From Acidobacteriota bacterium (GTDB lineage: Bacteria; Acidobacteriota; Blastocatellia; Pyrinomonadales; Pyrinomonadaceae), in contig QHXI01000049.1 in NCBI GenBank assembly GCA_003222895.1, positions 1 through 64,000 of the forward strand: 64,000 nt of DNA, given 5' to 3'. The position numbers were made by a program, and so were the translations under genes. Of this stretch, positions 55,183-63,955 are shown piece by piece. Below the pieces are notes generated by a model. That model had not been told where the DNA came from. It did no database searches and was given only the letters and a program-made list of their open reading frames with translations. How positions within the stretch are numbered: the stretch's first letter is position 1; each line of letters starts with the position of its first letter.

Positions 55183-56145
55183 ATGACTAAGATTCACGCA
55201 ACCCTCAAGACCGTGGCTGTCCTTTGTTTCATCATCGCCACCTGTTCGTTTGCCAGCGCGCAAGCGACCAGGACCTGGGTTTCCGGCGTAGGGGACGACG
55301 CCAATCCGTGCAGCCGCACCGCTCCATGTAAAACATGGGCAGGCGCAATCTCCAAGACCTTCATTGGCGGAGAAATCGACGCACTCGATCCAGGTGGTTT
55401 TGGTACGGTTACGATTACCAAGTCCATCACCCTTGACGGATGTTGCATCACGTCAATTCTCGCGAGCGGCACGAACGGGATCGTTATCAACATCACCCCG
55501 AATGGCAACGACCCCGAACGCAGAGTGGTTATAAGGCACATTACCATAAATGGCACAGGCTCCTCAGGCGCTGTCGGCCAACGAACGGGGCTGAAGGGAA
55601 TTAGCATTCTCCAAGCCGGCAACGTGCTCGTCGAGAACTGCTACATAAACAATTTTTCGCAAGAAGGAATTAACGCCAACCTAACCGCCACAGGTACAAA
55701 CGTATCAGTCAAAGATACGAACATTTTCAACTGCAACGTTGGAATCAGCGTGCAGACCACCACCGGGTTTGTATTGTTGACGACAGATCGAGCGCGGATT
55801 GAGAGGATGTCAAACAATGGCATTACCATCGGCACCCACGGCTTTGCGTCGATTCGCGATTCCTTTGTTTTATTCAACGGAGCTGACGGAATCGGCATGG
55901 GCGCTACGAATAATGACGGTAGAGTATTCGTGGAAAATAGCATGGTGAGTCACAATCCATCCGCTGCTTTGCGCGCCGGTAATGCTGCGGCGGATACGGT
56001 CAACCCGCAACTTGTCGTGTCGAATTGCAGAATTTCGTCTAATGGAAGCGCATTCGCAACCGCTGGTGGGACCGTTGGCTCTCACGGAAACAACTCGGTT
56101 GATGGGACCATCGGAGTATCACCTACAGGCTTAGGACAACAGTAG
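55183..56145 (+). CDS. Secreted right-handed beta-helix repeat protein
   Basis: This is an exported protein of 320 residues. AAGGAG lies 8 bases before the ATG, and residues 1-27 form a signal peptide (ending ASAQ). The remainder is a parallel beta-helix: WVSGVGDDANPCSRTAPCKTWAGAISKTFIGGEI is the opening found in many secreted beta-helix proteins, and coils such as VLVENCYINNFSQEGINANL and FVLFNGADGIGMG follow. This fold is used by polysaccharide lyases, acetylesterases and adhesins. No lyase active-site set could be identified. It is followed by a strong hairpin terminator and then the HYR-repeat gene. Confidence 0.82.
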   Translation: MTKIHATLKTVAVLCFIIATCSFASAQATRTWVSGVGDDANPCSRTAPCKTWAGAISKTFIGGEIDALDPGGFGTVTITKSITLDGCCITSILASGTNGIVINITPNGNDPERRVVIRHITINGTGSSGAVGQRTGLKGISILQAGNVLVENCYINNFSQEGINANLTATGTNVSVKDTNIFNCNVGISVQTTTGFVLLTTDRARIERMSNNGITIGTHGFASIRDSFVLFNGADGIGMGATNNDGRVFVENSMVSHNPSAALRAGNAAADTVNPQLVVSNCRISSNGSAFATAGGTVGSHGNNSVDGTIGVSPTGLGQQ

Positions 56146-56172
56146 CCTTAGCGATTGGTTTTGCTTCGCCAT

Positions 56173-56212
56173 ATGCCCGCCCTGGTTTCAGGGCGGGCAT
56201 AAGAGGGTTCTT
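56173..56212 (+). terminator. Terminator after the beta-helix gene
   Basis: ATGCCCGCCCTG (56173-56184) and CAGGGCGGGCAT (56189-56200) form a perfect 12-base stem with a 4-base GTTT loop. The downstream T-tract is short and interrupted, so read-through is possible. Confidence 0.7.
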
Positions 56213-56266
56213 TCTATCTTTCCATGTTTGCGCACTCTACCAAGGATTTCTCATAAGGAGACCATC

Positions 56267-59239
56267 ATGACCCGTCTCGCCGGATCTCATCAAAAACGAT
56301 CACTGACGAAAGCCGCGCGGTTTATTTTAGCTTTTGTCGCGACGATGCTGTTTGGAACAATTCTGCTCTCGGTTTCGTCGGCCCATAAGAAGGATAGCGG
56401 TAGACACGATTCTGCTTCGGCGTCTGCCGATGTCAACCTTCGGGTGACCCCGGGAACCAAGGGCAATTCTGAGGGACGGCTTAACGAACTACTGGCCGCC
56501 AGTGGAGCAAACAAGACAGTGCTTTCCGCATTTCTTCCACAGGCTGGGCCAGGCCCGGAGGTGATGGAGACCTTTGCAGTTGATCTTTCGGGAAATTGTG
56601 ATCTTTCTACGCCGAAGAGCGCGTTCATTTTAGGTGAGAAGGCATGTGCGAGACTCAGTGGTGGTCCGCCGCTGTCTCTGTATCCGCGAAAGTTCGCTTG
56701 GATCAGCAACAACAATGTCATCTTTCAAACCACCGACGTGGTGATGGATCCGCAAACGGATATTTTCATGGTCCCCATCTTGGATCCGAATACCGACTAT
56801 CGCGGGGTTTGGCGTGTAATCGATATGTCTGCCAATGACGGATCAGTGCGAACGGCCGCGTACTTTTCGGTCAGTAATCCGGCGCTTCCCGCTGCTAACC
56901 TTGCGATCTATAAGAGCAACGACACTGATGGTTCCATAACAGCGGGGTCAAATGTTCTTTTCAGTTTATGGGTGACCAATTATGGGCCCGACACGGCAAC
57001 GAATGTAACGATTACGGATGATACTCCTGCTAATACTACTTTTGTGACCGACTCTGGTTCTGCCAGCACCGGAATTAGTTGCACGTTCCCGTCGGGGCCC
57101 ACCGGGCCGACCAGTTGCACGATCGCTTCGTTGCCCCAGGGAGCGAGCGGAAAAATAACGCTGGTTGTGAACGTGAATTCCGGTGCGTCTCCCGGCACGA
57201 CTATTTCAAACACGGCAACCATCTCAGGCGGTGCCGCTTCTGGTTCAACTCCTGCAACCTGCATTACCGACTGCGATCCTTACACACAGGACAACACCGC
57301 CACATCGAATGTGACAGTTATAGCCGGTGCTCCCGGTCCTACTTGCACACTGGAGTGTCCAGCCAGCATTACGACCTTCGCCAATACCACAGAGGGCGGC
57401 CAGCGTGGCGCGCATGTTACTTTCAGTGATCCGACGTCATCTGGTGATTGCGGATCCGTGACTTCAACGCCTGCATCCGGTTCGTTCTTCCCGGTCGGCA
57501 CCACGGCGGTCACGGCAACCTCCGAGACCGGAGGCGGCATGTGCAGCTTCAACATTACAGTTGAAGAGGCAACCGGTAACGTTTCGATCAGTTGTCCGGC
57601 CGACCCGCCAGCGGCAAACGCCAATGGTGATTGCGAGGCCGCCGTGGCTGTGGGAACGCCCACCACGACGGGCGATAACGTATCTCTGTTTGCCACTCGC
57701 AGCGACGGCAAACCCATGTACGATTGCGATGCGAACGGCAACTGCACGCGCAGGGCTTCCGATGCTCCTTTCGCGGCTGGCACAACGACCATTACCTGGA
57801 CGGCGTATTCGCATGACACAGCTGGTCCCTGGACTACACCCGCGACTTGCGCTGCCGGTGACACCCCCGAAGAGTGCCACCGCACAGGCAGTGCGTCCTG
57901 TACAGAAGCAATCACTGTTAACGACGTCACGCCGCCAGTCATTACAGCGACCGACTCAACCGTCTCCGCCGACGCAAACTGCCAGGCGGCGGTGCCGGAC
58001 TATTCCAACGCCGTCACCGACAACTGCGCCTGCTCTGCCGACGATAATTCACAGGATTGCGTTAACAGGCATCGCATTTCCGTAACGCAAGACCCGGCTG
58101 CGGGCACGCTGGTCGGACTTGGACCGCACACGATTCATCTGACGGCGAATGACGGCTCCAGCAATAACAATGGCGCCGGCAATACGACGACAAAGGACAT
58201 CACGTTTACGGTTAATGACACGACACCGCCCGTGATTACTTGTCCCGCTAACATAACCACCAGTAACGATCCGGGCACCTGCTCGGCGACGGTTAATCCG
58301 GGTACGGCGACGGCCACGGACAATTGCGACAGCAACCCGACAATCACTGGCACGCGCAGTGATAACCAATCGTTGAGTTCGCCTTATCCGAAGGGCACAA
58401 CCACGATCACCTGGACGGCCACTGACTCTGCCGGAAATCACTCGTCGTGTACGCAAACTGTTACGGTAAACGACACTGAGAACCCGACCATCAGTTGTCC
58501 GGCGAACATAACGAGGGACAACGATCCTGGTATATGCGGCGCCGTAGTGGTCTATCCAACGCCCGTAGGTTCAGACAATTGTCCCGGCGCAACGACAGAA
58601 CAGACGGCAGGTCTCCCGAGCGGCTCGACCTTCCCGGTCGGGACCACGACGAATACGTTTAAGGTAACTGATTCGAGCGGCAACATGACCTCTTGCTCGT
58701 TTACGGTTACGGTGAACGACGTCGAAAACCCGGTCATCAGTTGTCCGTCGAGCCAGACGTTAGAACCAACCTGTCCGTCCGGTGCAAAAGCTACCTGGAC
58801 GCCTCCGGTCGGTACCGACAATTGTCCGGGTGCAGTCACAACTCGAACGGCAGGTCCGGCGCCTGGCTCGGTCTTCCCGATTGGGACGACGACGGTTACC
58901 TACACTGTGAACGACGCCCATGGTCATTCCGCGTCGTGCGGCTTTACAGTGACGGTGAAGACCGTGACGCAGACGATCGAGGACCTGAAGACAAGCGTCA
59001 ATAATTCGTCGCTTAGCCCAACGAATAAAGGCGGATTGGTGGCTAAGCTGCAAGCCGCCGAAGATGCTCTTGCTATAGGGCATACGAGCACCGCGTGCAG
59101 TAAGCTGGATGCCTTTAATAATTCGGTCCAGAACCTTATCGACCACGGAAATATTTCGGCGTCCCAAGGTCAGAGTTGGATCAACTCATCCAATCATGTT
59201 CGTAATACGATTGGCTGTACGAACGATCCTTGTACGTGA
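56267..59239 (+). CDS. HYR and DUF11 repeat-containing secreted surface protein
   Basis: This is a large exported protein of 990 residues from the ATG at 56267, chosen because AAGGAG lies 7 bases upstream. A signal sequence (about 10-40) precedes a 100-residue N-terminal region with paired cysteines. Then comes a DUF11-like domain (AANLAIYKSNDTDGSITAGSNVLFSLWVTNYGPDTATNVTITD), about six HYR Ig-like repeats (pattern ISCPANIT...PVGTTT-T...D--GN--SC-F-VTV-D), and a C-terminal helical domain (TIEDLKTSVNNSSLSPTNKGGLVAKLQAAEDAL). HYR domains occur in adhesion proteins. No sorting signal or catalytic site is visible, so the cell-surface attachment is unknown. Confidence 0.85.
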   Translation: MTRLAGSHQKRSLTKAARFILAFVATMLFGTILLSVSSAHKKDSGRHDSASASADVNLRVTPGTKGNSEGRLNELLAASGANKTVLSAFLPQAGPGPEVMETFAVDLSGNCDLSTPKSAFILGEKACARLSGGPPLSLYPRKFAWISNNNVIFQTTDVVMDPQTDIFMVPILDPNTDYRGVWRVIDMSANDGSVRTAAYFSVSNPALPAANLAIYKSNDTDGSITAGSNVLFSLWVTNYGPDTATNVTITDDTPANTTFVTDSGSASTGISCTFPSGPTGPTSCTIASLPQGASGKITLVVNVNSGASPGTTISNTATISGGAASGSTPATCITDCDPYTQDNTATSNVTVIAGAPGPTCTLECPASITTFANTTEGGQRGAHVTFSDPTSSGDCGSVTSTPASGSFFPVGTTAVTATSETGGGMCSFNITVEEATGNVSISCPADPPAANANGDCEAAVAVGTPTTTGDNVSLFATRSDGKPMYDCDANGNCTRRASDAPFAAGTTTITWTAYSHDTAGPWTTPATCAAGDTPEECHRTGSASCTEAITVNDVTPPVITATDSTVSADANCQAAVPDYSNAVTDNCACSADDNSQDCVNRHRISVTQDPAAGTLVGLGPHTIHLTANDGSSNNNGAGNTTTKDITFTVNDTTPPVITCPANITTSNDPGTCSATVNPGTATATDNCDSNPTITGTRSDNQSLSSPYPKGTTTITWTATDSAGNHSSCTQTVTVNDTENPTISCPANITRDNDPGICGAVVVYPTPVGSDNCPGATTEQTAGLPSGSTFPVGTTTNTFKVTDSSGNMTSCSFTVTVNDVENPVISCPSSQTLEPTCPSGAKATWTPPVGTDNCPGAVTTRTAGPAPGSVFPIGTTTVTYTVNDAHGHSASCGFTVTVKTVTQTIEDLKTSVNNSSLSPTNKGGLVAKLQAAEDALAIGHTSTACSKLDAFNNSVQNLIDHGNISASQGQSWINSSNHVRNTIGCTNDPCT

Positions 59240-59266
59240 GCGCCTGACTATCAATGACAAGAATTC

Positions 59267-59307
59267 GAGCGAGTGTGCGCGCATCACGCGCACTCGCTCT
59301 TTTTTTT
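59267..59307 (+). terminator. Rho-independent terminator after the HYR gene
   Basis: GAGCGAGTG at the 5' arm pairs with CACTCGCTC at the 3' arm, continuing into a CGCG/CGCG inner stem with a two-base bulge, and is followed by eight T. It ends only 15 bases before the ATG of the next gene, whose ribosome site is not obvious. Confidence 0.88.
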
Positions 59308-59322
59308 GAGACGGATACGACG

Positions 59323-59799
59323 ATGAAAGCTTCATCTGCCAAACGCAGTCTGTGCCTCTTGCGGGACTTCCCCGTTCTTCAATTATTGCTTTGTTTGTTA
59401 GTGAGCGGCGCAGCTGTGGAAATGGCTGGCCGCAATTCCGCGCAACCTAATGATGAATTCCGCGCTTTCTGGGCAAGATTCAAAACAGCAGTAATCGCCA
59501 AGGATAAAAAGACCGTTGCGGCCTTATCCAGATTTCCGCTCACCATGTCTAACGGCGCCGCAAACATTGCGGACCGCGCCGAACTGGCGCGGCGGTTTGG
59601 CGATCTGTTTGAGCGCGATACAAATGCCGCTCAGTGTTTCGCTAGTAAGGAACCGACAATTGACACCGAAAGCAGTAATCGTTATTCCATCGCTTGTCCC
59701 AACAAGGATGACAACTTTGTCGTTTACGAGTTTGAGCGATCAGGAACAGATTGGAAATTCGTTCATCGCGAGTTTCCGACTAAATGCGGGTGTCGATAG
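59323..59799 (+). CDS. Small secreted protein of unknown function
   Basis: The protein has 158 residues from the ATG at 59323 (MKASSAKRSL). A longer start at 59254 would read through the terminator hairpin and is unlikely. A signal-like hydrophobic segment (FPVLQLLLCLLVSGAAVEMAG) is followed by NDEFRAFWARFKTAVIAKDKKTVAALSRFPLTM, a pattern found in small acidobacterial and proteobacterial secreted proteins, and a basic-cysteine end (FPTKCGCR). I do not recognise a function. It has no clear ribosome site. Confidence 0.6.
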   Translation: MKASSAKRSLCLLRDFPVLQLLLCLLVSGAAVEMAGRNSAQPNDEFRAFWARFKTAVIAKDKKTVAALSRFPLTMSNGAANIADRAELARRFGDLFERDTNAAQCFASKEPTIDTESSNRYSIACPNKDDNFVVYEFERSGTDWKFVHREFPTKCGCR

Positions 59800-59993
59800 A
59801 AAGCATTTTCAAGCGGCGAAATGGTTACTGTGAATATCAGATTCGTGTCGCGCAGATTCACTGTACATCGGCTAATTCTGAAGCTTACGTACTTAGACAG
59901 CTCTCTTCGGCGACGGGTCACTGACCCTGACTAACACAAACCAACCTAACAAGAGCAAGTAAGTTGCGCACCCCAGCGTGACGAGAGCCCTGC

Positions 59994-60022
59994 TTGACGA
60001 TGCTATTGGCTGTGGCTAGACT
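59994..60022 (+). promoter_or_regulatory. Candidate sigma-70 promoter for the wzm-wzt operon
   Basis: TTGACG at 59994-59999 and TAGACT at 60017-60022 are 17 bases apart, about 60 bases before the permease start. The pair resembles the one at 4247-4275. Confidence 0.4.
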
Positions 60023-60083
60023 GATTCCTTTCCTATAAAGCTTCTCTTCTCTTACTGAAGATCACTTCTCGAACTCGATACGA

Positions 60084-61004
60084 ATGAGCGCCGCTACCAC
60101 TAACGATTACGCCTTGCAGCCAGACGAAGGCGCGGGAGTGGTGGCTTCGGTTGCTTCTGCGTTACCGGATGAACCGCTCACCACGATCCAGTCGACGAAC
60201 TCATGGGGCTTGTTTGATTTCCAAGAAATCTGGGCGCATCGCGAGTTGTTGTATTTTCTGACCTGGCGCGACTTGAAGGTGCGTTACAAACAGACGCTTC
60301 TGGGTGTGCTCTGGATCGTAATGCAGCCGCTGCTCATGACACTTATTTTCACTGTGGTTTTGGGAAAGTTGGCCCGTGTGCCTACCGGTGGCGTTCCCTA
60401 TGCATTGATCGCATTCGTCGGGCTTATTGCGTGGATGTTCATTTCGAACGGCATTTTCGGTTGCAGTACCAGCATGGTTGCCAACGCCAATTTGATTACC
60501 AAGATTTATTTCCCTCGGGTACTCGTTCCCGTCTCGTTCATCGGGACGCGTATATTGGATTTATTCATGTCGCTGATTATTCTGGCGGTCTTCCTTCTGA
60601 TCTACAGATTCGGACTACACGCACACATCCAGATCGGCTGGAGCCTGGCCGGGTTGCCTTTGATTATTCTATTGGCCACATTGTTTACGCTTAGCTTAGG
60701 CATCTTGCTGGCCGCGCTAAATGTTAAGTACCGGGATATCAGCATGGCTTTGCCGGTGCTCATCCAACTATGGATGTTTCTGTCTCCCGTGGTCTATCCA
60801 GCGAGCATCATTCCGCCACAATGGCAGCGCCTGTATTCTCTGAATCCAGTAGTCGGACTGATCGAGGGTTTTCGCGGGACATTGCTTGGCACTGGATTCA
60901 ACAAATTCGCGATTGCGGTCTCGACAGTGACGACCCTGGTTCTTATTTTCGTGGCGGCGATCGTGTTCAACCGCGTCGAGAAAAAATTCGCTGACGTGAT
61001 CTAA
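60084..61004 (+). CDS. wzm: Polysaccharide ABC transporter permease (Wzm-like)
   Basis: This ABC-2 type permease has 306 residues with six predicted transmembrane helices. The amphipathic start YFLTWRDLKVRYKQTLLGVLWIVMQPLLMTLIF and the segment YFPRVLVPVSFIGTRILDLFMSLIILAVFLLI are typical of Wzm/TagG/KpsM-type exporters. It forms the channel for export of lipid-linked O-antigen or capsule, with the ATPase encoded next. The ATPase gene starts 6 bases after the stop. It carries a 50-residue acidic N-terminal extension. Confidence 0.92.
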   Translation: MSAATTNDYALQPDEGAGVVASVASALPDEPLTTIQSTNSWGLFDFQEIWAHRELLYFLTWRDLKVRYKQTLLGVLWIVMQPLLMTLIFTVVLGKLARVPTGGVPYALIAFVGLIAWMFISNGIFGCSTSMVANANLITKIYFPRVLVPVSFIGTRILDLFMSLIILAVFLLIYRFGLHAHIQIGWSLAGLPLIILLATLFTLSLGILLAALNVKYRDISMALPVLIQLWMFLSPVVYPASIIPPQWQRLYSLNPVVGLIEGFRGTLLGTGFNKFAIAVSTVTTLVLIFVAAIVFNRVEKKFADVI

Positions 61005-61010
61005 TTGAGC

Positions 61011-62303
61011 ATGAAACCTATCGTCAAGGTTCACAACGTGGCCAAGCGCTATCGGATCGGTTCAGCCGAAACGGCGTCCGATTTGCGCGAGACGATCTAT
61101 AAAGCTTTTCGCGCGCCCTTTCGCCGTTATAAGAAAAACTTAAATGGCGACGGTGACGCCGCGACTACGCTGTGGGCCCTCAAGGACATCAGCTTTGAGG
61201 TCCAGCCCGGAGAGATCTTTGGGATCATCGGCAGGAACGGCGCCGGCAAATCAACCTTACTGAAAATCCTTTCGCGAGTTACCCAACCAACAACCGGCCA
61301 TATCGAGCTTTTTGGAAGAATGGGAAGCCTGCTTGAGGTCGGCACGGGCTTTCATCCTGAGCTGACTGGTCGCGAAAATGTTTTTCTTAATGGTGCCGTT
61401 TTGGGGATGGCCCGGGCGGAGATTCGGCGAAAATTCGACGAGATCATCGCTTTCGCTGAGATTGAAAGGTTTCTCGACACCCCGGTTAAGCACTACTCGA
61501 GCGGCATGTATATGCGATTGGCATTCGCCGTCGCGGCCTTTCTTGAGCCGGAGATTCTGGTTGTAGATGAAGTGCTGGCCGTTGGCGATGTAGAGTTTCA
61601 GCAGAAGTGTCTCGGAAAGATGGGAGACTTACGCAGACACGGCCGCACTGTTCTGATCGTCTCGCACAACATGGCGAGTATCGTTAACTTATGTCAGCGC
61701 GCTTTGCTGCTTGAGCGAGGCAAAATCATTGCTGACGGAGTGCCGGCCGACGTGATTCAAAAATATCTGTCTCAGGCGAAATCGGTGCTTGGCCAGATTG
61801 TCTGGCCCGACTTGGAAACCGCCCCGGGCAACGATGATGTTCGTCTTCGATCGGTCAGCATTCTGCAAGAGGGAATCGTCGGGCCGACAGCGGACGTTGG
61901 AATTTCAAAGGAAGTCTTAGTTGAGATCGTGTACGAGAACCTAAAAGCGGGAGCGCCATTGTATTCAGGAATCTGGCTCAAGACTGGTAGCGGCACATTT
62001 GTGCTTTCGTCTGGGAATGCGCCGTCGATGAGTCTGGCAGTCGACCCTTGGTATGCACAGCCGCACCCTCGAGGCACGTTTCGATCCGTCTGCCGCATAC
62101 CTGGAAATTTTTTGAACGAAGGAAGCTATTCAATCACTGCGATCGTCGGCAAATCTCCCCAAAATACACAAATACTTGAAGAGTCAATCGTCAGCTTTCA
62201 AGTGCACGATACCGGTGAGATGCGCAAGGAATATTTGGGCTCGTGGGCTGGTCCCGTCGTCCGCCCACGACTGGCATGGAATACTAGGCATATCGAGTCT
62301 TGA
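61011..62303 (+). CDS. wzt: Polysaccharide ABC transporter ATP-binding protein with substrate-binding domain (Wzt-like)
   Basis: The protein has 430 residues from the ATG at 61011; a TTG at 61005 would add two. The N-terminal ATPase has Walker A GRNGAGKST, the LLEVGTGFHPELTGRENVFLNG motif typical of polysaccharide exporters, signature YSSGMYMRLAFAVA, Walker B ILVVDEVLAVGD and H-loop IVSHN. A C-terminal beta-sandwich (about 270-430) matches Wzt_C, which recognises the modified end of the chain before export. The domain implies that this exporter handles a glycan with a terminal cap, perhaps one added by the neighbouring methyltransferase-like protein. Confidence 0.93.
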   Translation: MKPIVKVHNVAKRYRIGSAETASDLRETIYKAFRAPFRRYKKNLNGDGDAATTLWALKDISFEVQPGEIFGIIGRNGAGKSTLLKILSRVTQPTTGHIELFGRMGSLLEVGTGFHPELTGRENVFLNGAVLGMARAEIRRKFDEIIAFAEIERFLDTPVKHYSSGMYMRLAFAVAAFLEPEILVVDEVLAVGDVEFQQKCLGKMGDLRRHGRTVLIVSHNMASIVNLCQRALLLERGKIIADGVPADVIQKYLSQAKSVLGQIVWPDLETAPGNDDVRLRSVSILQEGIVGPTADVGISKEVLVEIVYENLKAGAPLYSGIWLKTGSGTFVLSSGNAPSMSLAVDPWYAQPHPRGTFRSVCRIPGNFLNEGSYSITAIVGKSPQNTQILEESIVSFQVHDTGEMRKEYLGSWAGPVVRPRLAWNTRHIES

Positions 62304-62325
62304 CCGAAAAGCTGACAAGTGATTT

Positions 62326-63333
62326 ATGGGAATAGCAAAAGGTGCCGCCAGGATTTTGCTGAAAGAATCGCATCGCAGGCCATTTTCAGGTCGCGTACTA
62401 GTTCTTGGCAAGCAGGACGTCTACTTTGATTATGAAACGCTTGAAAAAGCAGCGTGCGATTTTGGGGTTGAACTTTGCAAGTCCCGACCAGTCTCCTTAT
62501 CGTTGAAACCAGAGCTGGCAGCCTTGAACTATATCTCTGATGAATCTTTTTTCCTATCGCTCGGCTTTTCTGAATACGCGGCTCTGGACTATTCCGACTA
62601 CGAGTCGGCTGATTACGTTTTCGATCTGAATCGGAGTGATCTCCCCTCGCGACTAACTGAGTCGTTTGATTTTATTGCCGACTGTGGAACGATTGAGCAT
62701 GTATTCCATCTCCCGAATGCTTTTGGAAATATTTTCAGAATGCTCAAGTCAAGCGGGCGAGTTGTTCATCTCGCACCCTCGTCAAATTACATGGACCACG
62801 GATTCTACATGTTCTCTCCGACTTTATTTTGGGACTTCTACGCGGCAAACAAATTCGACATTAATGCTTTTCAGGTAATCAGGCATACGATAAATGCACA
62901 TACAGATCCTTGGGAGGCTAGCGACTATCAACCGGGATGCCTGGAGGCCGTTTCCTTTGGTGGTTTGGATGATGGTATGTACGGAATCCTCTGCATTGCC
63001 ACAAAAACTGATGAATCAACCGGAGATGCAATTCCGCAGCAACACTACTTCGTGAAGAGGTGGACGCCTCAGGAAACCGTCACGCCCCCAGCCCCTGAAG
63101 CTGAAGTAATTGCCGAACGCGTCGCGGGTAATGTCCTAGACTACGTCCCTCCGAGTTCGTATTATCAACAGATCAAAAACGGTATTAGGCAAATCCCAGC
63201 TCTGTATAAGATGCTTCGGATTCCCTTTCGTTTTGGACGATTTCTAAAGACGTCTACACAGAGACAACAACCTCCTCCGCCACCCGAAGAAATCAAACGC
63301 GGATTGCGACTGGAGATCGTTGATCGTTATTAG
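62326..63333 (+). CDS. SAM-dependent methyltransferase-like protein
   Basis: This protein has 335 residues. The middle region FDFIADCGTIEHVFHLPNAFGNIFRMLKSSGRVVHLAPSSNYMDHGFYMFSPTLFWDFYAANKF has the late motifs of class I methyltransferases (acidic strand, then GG/RV strand). The N-terminal SAM loop is atypical (RVLVLGKQDVYFDYETLEKA), so catalytic activity is uncertain. A polyproline segment (QQPPPPPEEIK) precedes the C terminus. It follows wzt and may cap or modify the exported glycan. I am fairly sure of the fold but not of the substrate. Confidence 0.6.
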   Translation: MGIAKGAARILLKESHRRPFSGRVLVLGKQDVYFDYETLEKAACDFGVELCKSRPVSLSLKPELAALNYISDESFFLSLGFSEYAALDYSDYESADYVFDLNRSDLPSRLTESFDFIADCGTIEHVFHLPNAFGNIFRMLKSSGRVVHLAPSSNYMDHGFYMFSPTLFWDFYAANKFDINAFQVIRHTINAHTDPWEASDYQPGCLEAVSFGGLDDGMYGILCIATKTDESTGDAIPQQHYFVKRWTPQETVTPPAPEAEVIAERVAGNVLDYVPPSSYYQQIKNGIRQIPALYKMLRIPFRFGRFLKTSTQRQQPPPPPEEIKRGLRLEIVDRY

Positions 63334-63955
63334 ACAGAACGTGGAACACGCACAGCTTTATCTTAGACAGGCCGGTGATATTGCCCTGGGAATTGATTGG
63401 CAGCAGGTGGAACGCCTTGTCAGCCGGTTAGTCGAGTTGCGGAATCGCAGCGGACGGTTGTTTCTTCTCGGCGTCGGCGGCAGTGCGGCCAATTGCAGCC
63501 ACGCGGCAAATGACTTTCGTAAGATCGCCGGCATTGAAGCTTACAGTCCGTGCGATAACGTGGCCGAGTTGACCGCGCGCACGAACGATGATGGTTGGGA
63601 GACAGTATTCGAAGCATGGTTGCGCACTAGCCGCGCTAACGAGCGGGATGCCGTGTTTGTTATGTCGGTCGGTGGTGGAGATGCCGAGCGTGGAATTTCA
63701 GTTAACATTGTGCGCGCGCTTGACGAGGCGAAGCGGCGAGGCCTGGCGATTTATGGAATCGTCGGACGCGATGGCGGGTATACAAAGCGAGTAGGCGACG
63801 AAGTTGTTGTCATTCCGACCGTGGATGCCGCCCATGTGACGGCGCACACGGAAGCTTTTCAAGCGGTGGTGTGGCATTGTATCGTCAGCCATCCAGCTCT
63901 GATGGCCCACGAGATGAAGTGGGAGAGTGTCGAAAACACGAGCGTCCCGGCATGA
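63320..63955 (+). CDS. gmhA: SIS-domain phosphosugar isomerase (GmhA-like)
   Basis: This sugar isomerase has 211 residues. It starts at TTG 63320 (with GGAG upstream), overlapping the previous gene by 14 bases. The SIS core includes RLFLLGVGGSAANCSHAANDFRK, YSPCDNVAELTARTNDDGWETVFEAWL, FVMSVGGGDAERGISVNIVRALDEAKRRGLAIYGIVG and ATP-free phosphosugar contacts. Relatives turn sedoheptulose-7-phosphate into D-glycero-D-manno-heptose-7-phosphate. The next gene starts GmhB-like, which supports a heptose pathway. The exact reaction is by context. Confidence 0.85.
   Translation: MIVIRQNVEHAQLYLRQAGDIALGIDWQQVERLVSRLVELRNRSGRLFLLGVGGSAANCSHAANDFRKIAGIEAYSPCDNVAELTARTNDDGWETVFEAWLRTSRANERDAVFVMSVGGGDAERGISVNIVRALDEAKRRGLAIYGIVGRDGGYTKRVGDEVVVIPTVDAAHVTAHTEAFQAVVWHCIVSHPALMAHEMKWESVENTSVPA

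Noticed and set aside
57280-57942. 220-codon minus-strand ORF opposite the HYR protein
   Set aside because: It arises from the repeat-rich composition of the HYR gene and has no supporting motif.
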